A stretch of DNA of 64,000 bases from contig NC_088654.1 of assembly GCF_964019385.1 (NCBI RefSeq), forward strand, positions 25,132,941 to 25,196,940, given 5' to 3'. The stretch comes from Sycon ciliatum (Eukaryota > Porifera > Calcarea > Leucosolenida > Sycettidae). The position numbers and the translations under genes are program-made. Shown here piece by piece: positions 43,457 to 54,440 of this stretch (position 1 is the first letter of the stretch; every line of letters begins with the position of its first letter). A model generated the notes under the pieces. That model was given only the letters and a program-made list of their open reading frames with translations, did not search any database and had not been told where the DNA came from.

Positions 43457-44542
43457 TGTCACGTCCCAGAATAAGACAACTGCTGCCTGATAGTCCTGTG
43501 ATAGCAGGATCTACATAGTGAGCAGCTCTGTGCTGAGCTGTCACGCCCTTTTAGTACAACGTGGTTTGGCCAGTGTCTTGTCCCACGTGCTTAGCATGTA
43601 GGTTGAGCGACACGCGCTTTCCCACGTAGGTGACATGCCTTCTTGGCATGACACACCATGTGATCCAAGGCCGGAACCTGGTCAGGTAGGTTCTCGCGTT
43701 GTACGTTTCCTGGAAGTTCTTCACTTCCTGGAAATGTGACCCCAGGCTTTGTGCAAAACCACGTCACTACGACGTTCTACAGGTTTCCACGATGCCTCGG
43801 TGCTTCGTGCAAAGAGCCAAGACTAATATGACAATCATTGTATATCAAGAGCTAGGTGCAAGGCAGGAGACGTGTGCAAGAACCAAAACCGTCACCGCGC
43901 AAGAGGTCAGAGTATCACGCAAGCAAGACCAAGAATGCAGCAGGACTTACCATGTACCATAAGAAGCCGCTGAACTATGGCACGTTGGGTGAGCGGGCTC
44001 CCCAACGTGACCCTCATATACTCACATTGTACTCTGACGTGAGTGAGCGGGCTCCCCACGTCCCAATTTGGTCTTTCTTCTCTCGATGTCTTTCTTTCTC
44101 TTTCTTCTCGAATGATCACCGTACGTATATTCTGCATTTCTGCTGACTGGCTGCGCACATTCCGGTTTGACTTGTTCTGCTATTTCCTGGAATTACCTCG
44201 CCATGATCACGCCATTATATCTCTGAAGCACCCTATAAAGAAGCTCTCATTCTCTCTTTTACTTCAGTTCTAGTCTAGTCTAGTCTAGTCTAGTCTAGTC
44301 TAGCAGTCGAGACTCGGTCTCAGCTCTCTGTCTTCGTTTACTTTGAGCTCGGATTTGATACTACTCACAACGTAAAACTAACAGTCTTTGTCTGTTGATC
44401 GTGTGGGGTTGAACTTGGACCAAGCCAGCTATATTGGTTGGCCCCTGGGTTGTGTTGGGCTTGTCGTGAGGCCACACGTCTATATTCGGTCGCCGCTCGT
44501 AGTGATTTCGGGGTCCGGTCACTCTGAGCCAGGGATGCGACA
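43457..44542 (+). repeat. 5' LTR (1086 bp)
   Basis: Contains CCTATAAAGAAGC (TATA-like, near 44230) and a (CTAGT)n run (44272-44303), perhaps the core promoter and start region. Confidence 0.92.
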
Positions 44543-46393
44543 TTTGGTGCTGTGACCAGGATGGTCTAAGTTCTCCTCACTCCGTAACTGCAACGACGCA
44601 ATGTCCACAGCAGTCTTTCGTGAACAACCTTGTCTCTGATGGCAGGTTCTTGGCGATAGACGTGGCAGAGCAACAGCAGTGTTGGACGCTCCAACTTGGT
44701 ACGAAGAAAACTCCGAGTGCGTTTCTCTTTCGTATCCAGCACTGGCTTTCGTTCCGTATCTCGTGTTCCTGTAGCGCTGCATGCAGTGCGAGTTCGTAGT
44801 GCACGACGAGCTTGCTTTGCTGCGGACTACATGGCGGACACCAAGGTGCGAAATTTATTGTCAGTTGCACGATCGATCGAGGAGTTGTTTGCATTCATGC
44901 AGTTCTCAAGTACGAGTGCAGTGCGCGTTTGTCACAGTCAGGTTCAGATATGGAAGGGTTCGTGAACCCGTGTACCATGTGTACGCACATGAGCCGTAAA
45001 CAGGGCTTGGGTCCTCTTTACGGAGCGTTGTGAAAGTAGTCACTACGACTGGATCACGGAGTAGTGCAGTGCAGTTTTCTAGTTTCGACAAGAAAACGCC
45101 ACTGTTCGGACATGGTGTTTGTTGAGACCGCTTGAAGCTCTTGAAGCTTGACAAGTCGTCTCTTCAACAATGAGGCCTTACTGACGTTTGCACTCAGTTT
45201 GTTCTCAGTCGCCCAATGGCGAGTGCTGTTTGAAGACCCGGTTGTTTCATGGCTGAAACGATGGAAGGCCCAGACCACGTCGCTGGTCGTGGACGAATTC
45301 AAATCTCGTTCTGCGTGTCGATGCACCAGACGAAGATTTGTGACGCCCAGCTTTGGTGCTGGTGGAAGCAGTTTTATCTGCGAATGCTCTTGACGATCAT
45401 GTCGCGAGGATGGCGAGTTCTGACCTTGTTGTCGATCTTCATTCTCCAGACGTTCTGTTTGTGAAAAAAAGTTTGTGGAGAGAATGGCCGGACAGTACAT
45501 GACCTACTAGTCTGTGCTGGAGTGTATACTCGTTACTCTTCGCGGTCCTTGTGCTTGGTGAAAGTTGACCAGTTTCCTGCAGAAGGAACTGTGTCCTGTG
45601 AAAGTGTGATGTTGATGGGTGCCTTTGCATCCTCAACAAATGACTGAACTGTGCACCGGTTCGGGTTGTGTACGGCTCAGAGGAGTCAGTTGGTCTCTGT
45701 GGATGAGGCGCCCGGATCGGTCAGTTGTAGCCAATTTCGGTTGGTGGTGATGAGCTTGCGTAGTGAGCAACGGAGAAGGGGACGGTGGTGACCATACAGG
45801 CCAGGATGGGATTCCTGGGGCCGAAGAAGTATGGTCTGCGCTTCATATAGGACGAGGTCCTAGAACTGAAGAGTGAAGTGGAAAGGCTGTGGTGGGAGAG
45901 GATGATTAGGATCTGGATCCCTCGAGCACAGTGTTGGCTGATCAGGGGACGCCCTGTGTCGAGGAGCCTGGTAGGCGAGACTCATCTGGGGATGATGAGT
46001 TGTTGCGAGTGAGGTCCCAATTTGCTCGTTACCGGATGGATTTTACTACGAGCTCTTACCGATCTGGTTTCACAACTGTGTAGCACCATCGGATTGAGTG
46101 AATGCTTTATGTGCCTGGCACCTGGCGAGGAATTGTATTTTCTCGTGAGCAGTCAGTGATATTGTTCAGTCGTATGAGCCCGATACGAGTGATATGCTGT
46201 ATTCGGCTGATGACATGGTGTTCGCACCAAAACCTGTGGTGGATTGGACTTGCATCCTGCATCTCCAGTTGACTTACCTCTTGTATCCGTCGCGGAGCCT
46301 GGTGGATGACACTGGCAACGTCGCGGTATCTCACCGACTACCATATCGGTCGAGGATAGTCACGGGGACGTGATTCTTCAACGGCGGGGGAAA
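44543..46393 (+). other. Internal region of the LTR element, non-coding
   Basis: The open frames are short and discontinuous; none shows gag zinc knuckle, protease, RT or integrase motifs. This is the layout of a LARD/TRIM-like derivative. Confidence 0.7.
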
Positions 46394-47479
46394 TGTCACG
46401 TCCCAGAATAAGACAACTGCTGCCTGATAGTCCTGTGATAGCAGGATCTACATAGTGAGCAGCTCTGTGCTGAGCTGTCACGCCCTTTTAGTACAACGTG
46501 GTTTGGCCAGTGTCTTGTCCCACGTGCTTAGCATGTAGGTTGAGCGACACGCGCTTTCCCACGTAGGTGACATGCCTTCTTGGCATGACACACCATGTGA
46601 TCCAAGGCCGGAACCTGGTCAGGTAGGTTCTCGCGTTGTACGTTTCCTGGAAGTTCTTCACTTCCTGGAAATGTGACCCCAGGCTTTGTGCAAAACCACG
46701 TCACTACGACGTTCTACAGGTTTCCACGATGCCTCGGTGCTTCGTGCAAAGAGCCAAGACTAATATGACAATCATTGTATATCAAGAGCTAGGTGCAAGG
46801 CAGGAGACGTGTGCAAGAACCAAAACCGTCACCGCGCAAGAGGTCAGAGTATCACGCAAGCAAGACCAAGAATGCAGCAGGACTTACCATGTACCATAAG
46901 AAGCCGCTGAACTATGGCACGTTGGGTGAGCGGGCTCCCCAACGTGACCCTCATATACTCACATTGTACTCTGACGTGAGTGAGCGGGCTCCCCACGTCC
47001 CAATTTGGTCTTTCTTCTCTCGATGTCTTTCTTTCTCTTTCTTCTCGAATGATCACCGTACGTATATTCTGCATTTCTGCTGACTGGCTGCGCACATTCC
47101 GGTTTGACTTGTTCTGCTATTTCCTGGAATTACCTCGCCATGATCACGCCATTATATCTCTGAAGCACCCTATAAAGAAGCTCTCATTCTCTCTTTTACT
47201 TCAGTTCTAGTCTAGTCTAGTCTAGTCTAGTCTAGTCTAGCAGTCGAGACTCGGTCTCAGCTCTCTGTCTTCGTTTACTTTGAGCTCGGATTTGATACTA
47301 CTCACAACGTAAAACTAACAGTCTTTGTCTGTTGATCGTGTGGGGTTGAACTTGGACCAAGCCAGCTATATTGGTTGGCCCCTGGGTTGTGTTGGGCTTG
47401 TCGTGAGGCCACACGTCTATATTCGGTCGCCGCTCGTAGTGATTTCGGGGTCCGGTCACTCTGAGCCAGGGATGCGACA
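46394..47479 (+). repeat. 3' LTR (1086 bp)
   Basis: Matches the 5' LTR throughout by eye. It is followed by TGACCATGAGC, sharing TGAC with the 5' flank. Confidence 0.92.
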
Positions 47480-48687
47480 TGACCATGAGCTTTTAAAAGA
47501 ACTCTGCATGCACTTGTTGAAACACTATAATAACAGAGCCCGAATGCTGCCTTTCACGGTAGTATAGACACCGGGGTGAGGATGAGACTTGAGAATACAT
47601 GTTCGATAATGCAATACTATCTTCTCTGCACTGAAGGTGCTGTATCTGACGACTTACATTCTCAGCACTGCTGATACTGCTGTGTCTTGTGTGTGACGCT
47701 TGGATTCTGACCACCAGCATTGTGCACTGTGTGCTCTAGATATGACAGCATAGATGTGTTACTATTGTCTCTAGTATGCATGTACTGGTCACACTGTGAT
47801 CATATGCGTCACAGAAAATCGTGGGTGTAAAAAGAAAGTGATGTGCAAGGCTTAACATACCGTCACTTTTCATCAATGATGTTTGACAACTTGACGCCTG
47901 ATGGTGCTAGCTGTTCGTGGATAGTGTGATTGTGCATGGAAAGTGTGATTGTGTATGAATGGTGTGATTGTGTCACACAGTGTCATAGATACTAGGGTTA
48001 CGGAATGGCGTGGATAGTGTGATTGTGCATCATGGATAGTGCGATGATGTGTCGTGGAAAGGTTGATTGCAAACACAACTGGGTGCTATTCTAGCTGGTC
48101 TGCACTGTGCGTGAACTCGTACGGCATTTGAAAAATAGCAGATAGGTGCGCGCGCTCGCGTGTGTATGTGTGTCTGTGTGCATGTCTGTGTGTGCTTTAT
48201 TACGTTGCTTTGCAAGTGCCCGCACAGGCGTCATTTCCATCCCCTTGTGGCATATTATATTATTCATGCCACACTAGTCATGTTGGTCTTCTTCCAGTGC
48301 TCCTCTGCGGTCTATCAGGCATGCAATGTTGGTCTTGATTACTTTACCTTCATTTTCCCATGGCTGTTAGAAATGAAGATACAGGATAGGCATGTCTCAT
48401 TGTGTACTGACGGTGTAAATCGTCGGCATCCATTGTAGTGTTCTTACCTGTATAAGAGACCACTACACATCTAGCTCATCCATAGACAGTTCTGAGCCTA
48501 GAATTTTGCCGTGAGGAATCAAACTCTGCTGTCTGGACATCATAATATTACTGAGTTGCTCATGCTCGCATGCCTTTCTAGTACCTGGTCCACGATCTCA
48601 TGAGACACTACTTCATTTCAGCTCAGGAAAGTTCATGAATGTTCTTGTATTTCGAAGTATGTTACGCATTGGAATTTTAGTGGAATA
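47480..48687. other. Intron, part 2
   Basis: 47925-48060 has an irregular repeat of GTGTGATTGTG with GGATAGTGTGATTGTGCAT units. No gene. Confidence 0.6.
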
Positions 48688-48919
48688 CTGTAAAACGGGT
48701 AACGTTTGCGACAATAAATGTTTGCGTTTTACAAATTGAGACTGGTTTGCGCTGTTTAATGTTTGCGAGTCGTTCTACAGTCGTTCTACACAGTCGAGTC
48801 GGTCCTTGCACTGAACTAACTTTACATGGCGCGAGTTTGCGTTGTTCAAAGTTTGCGATTCGGGGCCTCTCGCGAAATTCGCAAACATTTTTACGTGGCA
48901 ATAGTTACCAGTTTTACAG
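48688..48919. mobile_element. MITE (CTGTAAAACGGGTAAC family)
   Basis: CTGTAAAACGGGTAACGTTTGCG at the left is inverted at the right (GTTACCAGTTTTACAG), flanked by TA on both sides. It ends 57 bp before the Ig exon at 48977. Confidence 0.87.
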
Positions 48920-48976
48920 TAATCTTTTGAAATTTCCTTGTCTTGCTCATGCCCTTTCCCTCTGTTGTTTGTTTAG

Positions 48977-49114
48977 GAGCACTGCAGATTGAGAACACGT
49001 GTAAGGAGGATGCTGGAGAGTACACCTGCATTTCACAGAGTGATGAGAGTACTGGAGCTAGTCTGACACAGACCATTATGCTGATGGTGGCAGGGGCTCC
49101 TGGGCAGATCAACG
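48977..49114 (+). CDS. RPTP exon: Ig-like domain, second half
   Basis: Acceptor GTTTAG, donor GTAAGG, phase 1-1. ALQIENTCKEDAGEYTCISQ is the strand E-F signature (L-x-I, D-x-G-x-Y-x-C) that pairs with the Cys of the previous exon, then strand G QTIMLMVAG. The two exons form a phase 1-1 module. Confidence 0.9.
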
Positions 49115-49289
49115 GTAAGGTGGAACTGTCTGCAAATAGTGCTGTGATGATGACGATGTGGATAGTATTGAGCGAGATTATGTGTATGTGTGTAATTGCC
49201 TGGGCTCTGCTCCACCCCTGGGGCGGGTTTCCTATGTGTTCATGTCCTGGACAAGCCAATTTCTTCTAGTGTAGCCCATCATTTTGCAG

Positions 49290-49373
49290 ACATGGCAGGT
49301 GGACAGATTTACTTTGGTATTGGATATGATGCACCTCTGTGGAATGTGAGTGGCGGCATGACTGATGTTGTGG
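49290..49373 (+). CDS. RPTP exon: 28-residue linker
   Basis: Acceptor TTGCAG, donor GTATGT, phase 1-1. DMAGGQIYFGIGYDAPLWNV has no known domain. It bridges the Ig module and the wedge. Confidence 0.7.
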
Positions 49374-49743
49374 GTATGTGTATGAGCTAGCATAATGTTA
49401 TGTGTGCACAGTCAAACCTTTTTTACAAGGAATGGGTAAGAAAGACACTCCGATGATTTGCGATCCAAGGAGGGAAGTACCAGAAGAATTTTGACCTGAC
49501 ACCTAGCTCTAAAAAATCTCCATTACGCAAACCGACAGCCTTCCAGCTTGGAAGGTTCAAGGTTATGGTAGGACCGAAGAGGGTCAGTAATAATTCTATC
49601 TAACCCAGAACGACCCAATACCTGCGACTTGGAGCCATGTTGCAGGTGTGAATGAGGTCGGCCAGAGAGCGCATGTGCTGCAGGTGGAATGAATTCGTTA
49701 ATCCAGAATGCCATATTTTCTTTATTTTCTTTTTGTGTGTTAG

Positions 49744-49883
49744 CATCATCAACATTTAATGTGCCGGTGGCGGCAGGCAACGCAGCCAGTGATGTTGGGC
49801 ATCCTGTGAAAGTTAGCGGCTTTCGGCAGTATGTGTCAACCATGCACTCAACCAACAACGCAGCATTCAGCACTGAGTTCAAG
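49744..49883 (+). CDS. RPTP exon: wedge/PTP D1 start
   Basis: Acceptor GTGTTAG, phase 1 in, 0 out, donor GTAATA. HPVKVSGFRQYVSTMHSTNN and FSTEFK match the helix-turn-helix wedge and first helix of RPTP D1 domains (F-x-x-E-F). Confidence 0.85.
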
Positions 49884-49915
49884 GTAATATTTTCCGTCCC
49901 AGCCACTTCTGACTA

Positions 49916-50073
49916 CCGTGTGGTGCTCAGTGAAATCTGATCGCAGTAGTCAGTGCCACGCCGGGCAGCGCTGTGCAGCCCTAGACCTGCTGCAAACACT
50001 GGGATGTGAACTGGTGAAAGGTGCAAACCTGACCCAAGCCCCCGGGGATCAGATTTCTGATTGAGCAGCACTG
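49916..50073. mobile_element. MITE (CAGTGCTGCTCA..GAAATCTGATC)
   Basis: TA-flanked 158-bp inverted-repeat element; GGTGCTCAGTGAAATCTGATC is inverted at 50047-50073. Same family style as 38411, 38745 and 60764. It lies 32 bp after the wedge exon. Confidence 0.82.
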
Positions 50074-50434
50074 TATCCGTGTTGTGCTTCTCCGCAGTCA
50101 TCTCCCCACACTAGTATAGCCTTCTTTGTTTACATTAGCATGCTGCAATACCTATTCATTGCCGGGTCCTGCATTACTTTTAGCACATTAGAAGTACAGT
50201 GTATCACACGAGAATTCACTCAGAGTCCAAAACCCGATCGAGTGTCAAACTCACCCGTATATCCACCTCACTCCATTCCCATACATCCCGATCTAAATGT
50301 GCATCTTCACACATACGTTCATCTACATGCATCTACACATCCATCCACCACTTGAAGCAAGCCAACCATTGAACCTCCCACTCACCTATTTTTCTGATGC
50401 ATTCAAACCTCCTTTCCTCTTTGCTGCTCCCCAG
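50074..50434. other. Intron
   Basis: About 360 bp with a CATCTACAC-rich patch (50296-50350). No gene. Confidence 0.6.
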
Positions 50435-50519
50435 ACGCTGGCCGAAGTTGGCAAAACTCAACCAAAAGCCATTTCCATCAAGTATCCAAGGAAGAATCGC
50501 TATGGCAACATTGTCGGAT
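50435..50519 (+). CDS. RPTP exon: D1 KNRY loop
   Basis: Acceptor CCCCAG, donor GTAAGA, phase 0 in, 1 out. TLAEVGKTQPKAIS, then KYPRKNRYGNIVG, the phosphotyrosine-recognition loop KNRY of active PTPs. Confidence 0.92.
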
Positions 50520-50770
50520 GTAAGAGCAAAACAACAGTGACAATTTATTAGTAGGCTGGTTGTGGCGATCCACTTCGATAGTCAATCTGTCTTGGTTTCT
50601 CATCCTGCAGCATGATCTAGAACTCCACTACAGTTGGATGTCTCTTATTTGGACGTCCCGGGCCCCAACAGTGCCCGATCTCACACTCATTCAAATAAAC
50701 TAGGATAAACGCTGCTACTGCTACAGCACACTGTAGCAATAGTAACAGATATGGTAGGTCATAGATCATA

Positions 50771-50999
50771 CTGTAAAAGCAGAAATTTTCGGTGGTGTTT
50801 TATTTTCGGTAACTTCGGTGCCGACAATTTTTACCGAAAATAAAACGCACCGAAATTTTCGGTACAACCGATACTGTATACATGTAGTACTAGTACACCT
50901 ACCTGGAGAACGGGTTTTACCGAAAATTTCCCGCTACCGAACCGCCGATTTTGGCGAATACCGAAAATATTACACCACCGAAAATTTCTGCTTTTACAG
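50771..50999. mobile_element. MITE (CTGTAAAAGCAGAAATTTTCGG family)
   Basis: TA-flanked 229 bp; CTGTAAAAGCAGAAATTTTC is inverted at 50980-50999, with many internal ACCGAAAATTT motifs. Related to 59848-60056. Confidence 0.88.
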
Positions 51000-51003
51000 T
51001 AGA

Positions 51004-51060
51004 TCATAGATCAGACATCATACATCATACATCATACATCATAGATCATAGATCATGTAA
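51004..51060. repeat. ATCATAC short tandem repeat
   Basis: ATCATACATCATACATCAT and ATAGATCATAGATCAT units just after the MITE. Confidence 0.85.
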
Positions 51061-51201
51061 TGGTCTCACTCGAGATCAATGTCGTTCCAGTGGAAGAAAT
51101 GTCAACACTTGGCCTGTAGTATCAGTACGTACCGGTGTATCCAGTTAGTTGAGGGAGATAGAGGTGCCTGGGATACGAGAGGTTCTACAGTAAAGGAGAT
51201 A

Positions 51202-51464
51202 CAGTAAAACCTGTCTAAGACGACCGCTCAAGGGACCTTCAAAACGTGGTCTCTGATGCCAGGTGGTCTCCTTATCCAGGGTCATTTGACCGGAAATAGC
51301 ATCCCTTGGTGCTGGTTTCAGTGGTCTTCGAGGACAGGTGGTCGGCTTATCCGAGTGGTTGGCTTATCCGAGTGGTTGGCTTATCCGAGTGGTTGGCTTA
51401 TCCGAGTGGTTGGCTTTTCCGAGTGGTTGGCTTATCCGAGTGGTTGGCTTGACAGGTTTTACTG
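51202..51464. mobile_element. MITE with expanded internal 17-bp repeat
   Basis: TA-CAGTAAAACCTGTCTAAGAC to GACAGGTTTTACTG-TA. It has the same internal sequence as 38860-39040, but the GAGTGGTTGGCTTATCC unit is repeated about six to seven times (51346-51447), against one related copy in the other element. Confidence 0.9.
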
Positions 51465-51635
51465 TATGTAAATAGTCGTTCTCCTCTTGTGTCGCATCCT
51501 GTAGATTTCTTTCGCTCCTCAGACGTTCTTGTCACATTTGTCTCTGTGTGGAATATGTGCATGTTGCTTTGTGAATGAATGCATCCGTGCATGCATACGT
51601 GGTGGGTATGCGAGCGTGCGGGTGGTATGTGGGCA

Positions 51636-51638
<3 letters not shown>

Positions 51639-51687
<49 letters not shown>
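51639..51687. repeat. (GT)n microsatellite
   Basis: A perfect GT run of about 48 bp lies 80 bp upstream of the exon at 51768. Confidence 0.95.
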
Positions 51688-51691
<4 letters not shown>

Positions 51692-51767
51692 TGTGCGTGC
51701 GTGCATGTATTCGTGTGTGCGTGTGTGTGCCGGTGCATGCATGCATGCATACACTGTGCACACACAG

Positions 51768-51844
51768 ATGATCCAGCTCTGGTGTTCCTGCCTGTGATTG
51801 ACGGTGATGAAGAGAGCACATACATCAATGCTGCCTACATGGAT
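51768..51844 (+). CDS. RPTP exon: D1, YINA segment
   Basis: Acceptor CACACAG, donor GTAAGT, phase 1 in, 0 out. With the preceding base it reads YDPALVFLPVID, then ESTYINAAYMD, the conserved S-x-YINA-x-Y motif. Confidence 0.92.
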
Positions 51845-53071
51845 GTAAGTAGATGTAGCATAGTCACTATGTCGGACACATTGTGCTTACCAGGGCATTG
51901 ACCACCCCACTGGCACATTAAGTGAATAATAGCAAGAAGGCACAAGAGAAGAGCTAGAGAGAAAAGGAAACCAAGGAGGAGTCCAGGTAGAAACTGAAAC
52001 TGGGGAAAAGGTAAAGATAAGAACATTGAAAGGATCTGTCACGCAATACAGTTAATTCCCATCGTGGATGGCCATTGATCGCACTGCCAGGGGTGTAGCC
52101 GGTCCCCCAATTAGAGGGATGCACAGGCGCACGCATGTATGTGTAGGATGGCTGGTGCATATCATTCGTGGTCATAATGTGCATAATGAACCTAAGTCGA
52201 AATTATTAGAGGGTGCACGTGCCCCCGTGCCCCATGCGGGCTACGCACCTGACCACTGTCGTACTGCCTCAGGTACCCTGTCGGTTGAAGTTTGAAGATT
52301 GTTGGCCAGTTTCAAATAGCAGGCCCGGCGGAACCGGACCAGTTGGTCCGGCCATGGCCGCACCAACTGGTCCGGTTGACCAACACGTCTTTACTGCTGA
52401 GGAGGTCCTGTGTACCTGCCCTAGCAGAGACAAACTGTATGAAAGACTGTGGTATGGCCGGACCAATCAAAAACTGCTTCTGTCAGTTCTGAATAGTCTA
52501 TAGTGGGAGTCTCTTTTTGACCACAATTGATCTTTCCTCGCTTCCTTTCAGTTTCTTATCTCAATGGGTGTAGCCTAGAGACCATTTGAAGAACAAGACG
52601 ATGCAAGGATAACCGGATGGCTGCAATGAAGCTTTCACACTTTGAGAAAGATTTATCTTGATAAACCACTATTATGCCTAAAGCGTTCATATGTTTGAGG
52701 GAGTATTGAGAGGAAATTAGTGAAGAAAAATGGACTGCCACCACCAGAACTCGAACCTGGAGCACTCGCTTGCATACCCTAACATCCCCTAAACATTACT
52801 GTATAAAATCTGTCCATTCTTTCAGAAGTGGCTTTTCCTCCACACCAGATTTGTATGAGCCTGGGCAGGTGTGCAGACAAAGAGAGTTGCACTTTGCACG
52901 GCCATTCCCTGAACTGGGGAATCTGGAAAGAAAATCATGTACACCTAACATAGTGGACTTCACCCTGTAAGCATCGTACACACCAGCCCCTTGGTTTATC
53001 CTGGCAGTGCCCAAGTGCATCCCAAAATATAGTGTTTTGATGGATTATGTGCTTTCTTGCTCTACCTCTAG
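51845..53071. other. Intron with hAT MITE and inverted motifs
   Basis: 52088-52251 is listed as a MITE. 52325-52381 has two palindromic GGACCAGTTGGTCC-type blocks. A B-box-like GGTTCGAGTTC on the minus strand near 52750 hints at a SINE relic. No gene. Confidence 0.55.
52088..52251. mobile_element. hAT-type MITE
   Basis: CAGGGGTGTAGCC at the left is inverted as GGCTACGCACCTG at the right, about 164 bp. The 8-bp flanks share CACTG in the same register (CGCACTGC, ACCACTGT), a decayed duplication. Confidence 0.6.
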
Positions 53072-53108
53072 GGTTACAAGAAACCCAAGAAGTACATTGC
53101 TACCCAAG
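53072..53108 (+). CDS. RPTP exon: D1, YIATQ segment
   Basis: A 37-nt exon, acceptor CCTCTAG, donor GTAGGC, phase 0 in, 1 out. [12 protein letters not shown] is the conserved Y-I-A-T-Q-G strand. Confidence 0.9.
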
Positions 53109-53170
53109 GTAGGCAAACCGCCGTCTATGCACAATTAATTTCATTGAAGCCAGAGAGCATGCAAGCGTGT

Positions 53171-53175
<5 letters not shown>

Positions 53176-53250
<75 letters not shown>

Positions 53251-53285
53251 ACGTGTGTGCGTGTGTGTGTGTGTGTGTGTATGCC
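53176..53285. repeat. (GT)n microsatellite
   Basis: About 75 bp of perfect GT, then interrupted GTGTGTGC, shortly after the 37-nt exon. Confidence 0.95.
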
Positions 53286-53642
53286 TGTGTGTTGAACTCC
53301 GTGAACCTATCTTTGGTAGCAGTAGATTCTAATGTAGCCAAGTATTTCATATACCAGGCCTGTGCAGCTGAGACAGCATCCCTGACCATGCTAATGATAT
53401 TGATGTGTTGATTGGATGTTTCCATGTTCAGTGCAAGACATTTCTGTCACTCTCACCATCACTGATATGTGCTTCCTTGCCATTCAGTTCCATGATAATT
53501 GCACTAGGACTAGCATGTGTATGTGCCTACATGTAGGTGCATGAACAAGGTATGTATGGCAATTTGAGTGTAGGTGTTGACTCGTTGCTGGTGGCATATG
53601 TCAAACTGACGTTGTCCTTGTCGACTGTCTTGCACTGCTCAG

Positions 53643-53740
53643 GACCTCTGCCCACCACTCTGGATGACTTCTGGCGTATGGTGTGGACTCAGAACTCTCG
53701 TATCATAGTCATGTTGACTCGTGTGATGGAAATGGGCAAG
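53643..53740 (+). CDS. RPTP exon: D1, DFWRMVW segment
   Basis: Acceptor GCTCAG, donor GTACGT, phase 1 in, 0 out. GPLPTTLDDFWRMVWTQNSR then IIVMLTRVMEMGK, matching the PTP motif T-x-x-D-F-W-x-M-x-W and the adjacent strand. Confidence 0.93.
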
Positions 53741-54323
53741 GTACGTATTCTGAGCGGCTGCCATGAGTCAGTCCAGTGTTAACCCAAGTCGGCAGGAAAG
53801 GCACAAGCTCATTGGTTGAGAGCAAAATCCGTCTTAGAATTATTGCCACGGTTGCTACCACTCATACACAGTAATTGCATTTTCGTAAAAATGAAACTGT
53901 TTCAAATTCTAACGGATATCTCACCCATTTGTAATGTCATTTCGACAGCAGCATGCTTTAAACACAACACTTCCATGTCACTACAGGTTTTCCCTCGTTA
54001 GTAGATACATGTAATCCCGGGGAGTTGAAATTATTTGTCTTATAGCGAGTATTATCTACTATCCGGACGTGAATGTATATGCGTTTCAGACATCAGGGGA
54101 TTTATGATCATTGTCTATTAATGAGGTTTGTCTTTTTTGAGTTCTGTATTTTCACGATGGCACCATTGCCCAATAAGAGAAAAGTTTATGAGAAGGTGAG
54201 ATGCTGTGGATGGGGCTGTGGGTTATGCAGTTGGAAAGTAGTTTACTTGACTTTGAATTTTACAAGTCTTGTAGCCAATGCCGTACTAACCGTGCTAACC
54301 GCGTATTGTGTTTCTGGTTGCAG
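53741..54323. other. Intron with LINE tail
   Basis: 54131-54275 matches the 3' end of the LINE in the 3' LTR (11340-11470): CACGATGGCACCATTGCCC, then GAGAAGGTGAGA and TTTGAATTTTACAAGT. Minus-strand LINE relic. Confidence 0.75.
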
Positions 54324-54440
54324 CGTAAGTGTGAGCAGTACTGGCCTGACGAAGCACAGCAATACGGTGACATCTTGATCACACCGGTGGAGAAGACCAG
54401 CCTTGCTGAGTACACCATTCTGCAGTTCCAGATGGAGCAG
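54324..54440 (+). CDS. RPTP exon: D1, KCEQYWP segment
   Basis: Acceptor TTGCAG, donor GTAAGT, phase 0-0. RKCEQYWPDEAQQYGDI is the PTP K-C-x-x-Y-W-P motif. SLAEYTILQFQMEQ leads into the next strand. Confidence 0.95.

Larger units (their letters stand above)
43457..47479 (+). mobile_element. Young non-autonomous LTR retrotransposon
   Basis: LTRs 43457-44542 and 46394-47479 are both 1086 bp, start TGTCACGTCCC and end GATGCGACA, with a constant offset of 2937 bp, so no indel separates them, and no difference was noticed by eye. Flanks give a 4-bp duplication TGAC (43453-43456, 47480-47483). A primer-site-like TTTGGTGCTGTGACCAGGAT follows the 5' LTR, and GGCGGGGGAAA precedes the 3' LTR as polypurine tract. 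The 1.85-kb internal part has no pol motifs. Older relatives lie at 19882 and 25430. Confidence 0.92.

Noticed and set aside
43699..44273. ORFs within the 1086-bp LTRs
   Set aside because: Identical in both LTRs, no protein motif, and they overlap each other on both strands; treated as non-coding LTR sequence.
51395..51901. Cys/Val-rich and His/Thr-rich frames
   Set aside because: Produced by the (GT)n microsatellite upstream of the 51768 exon.
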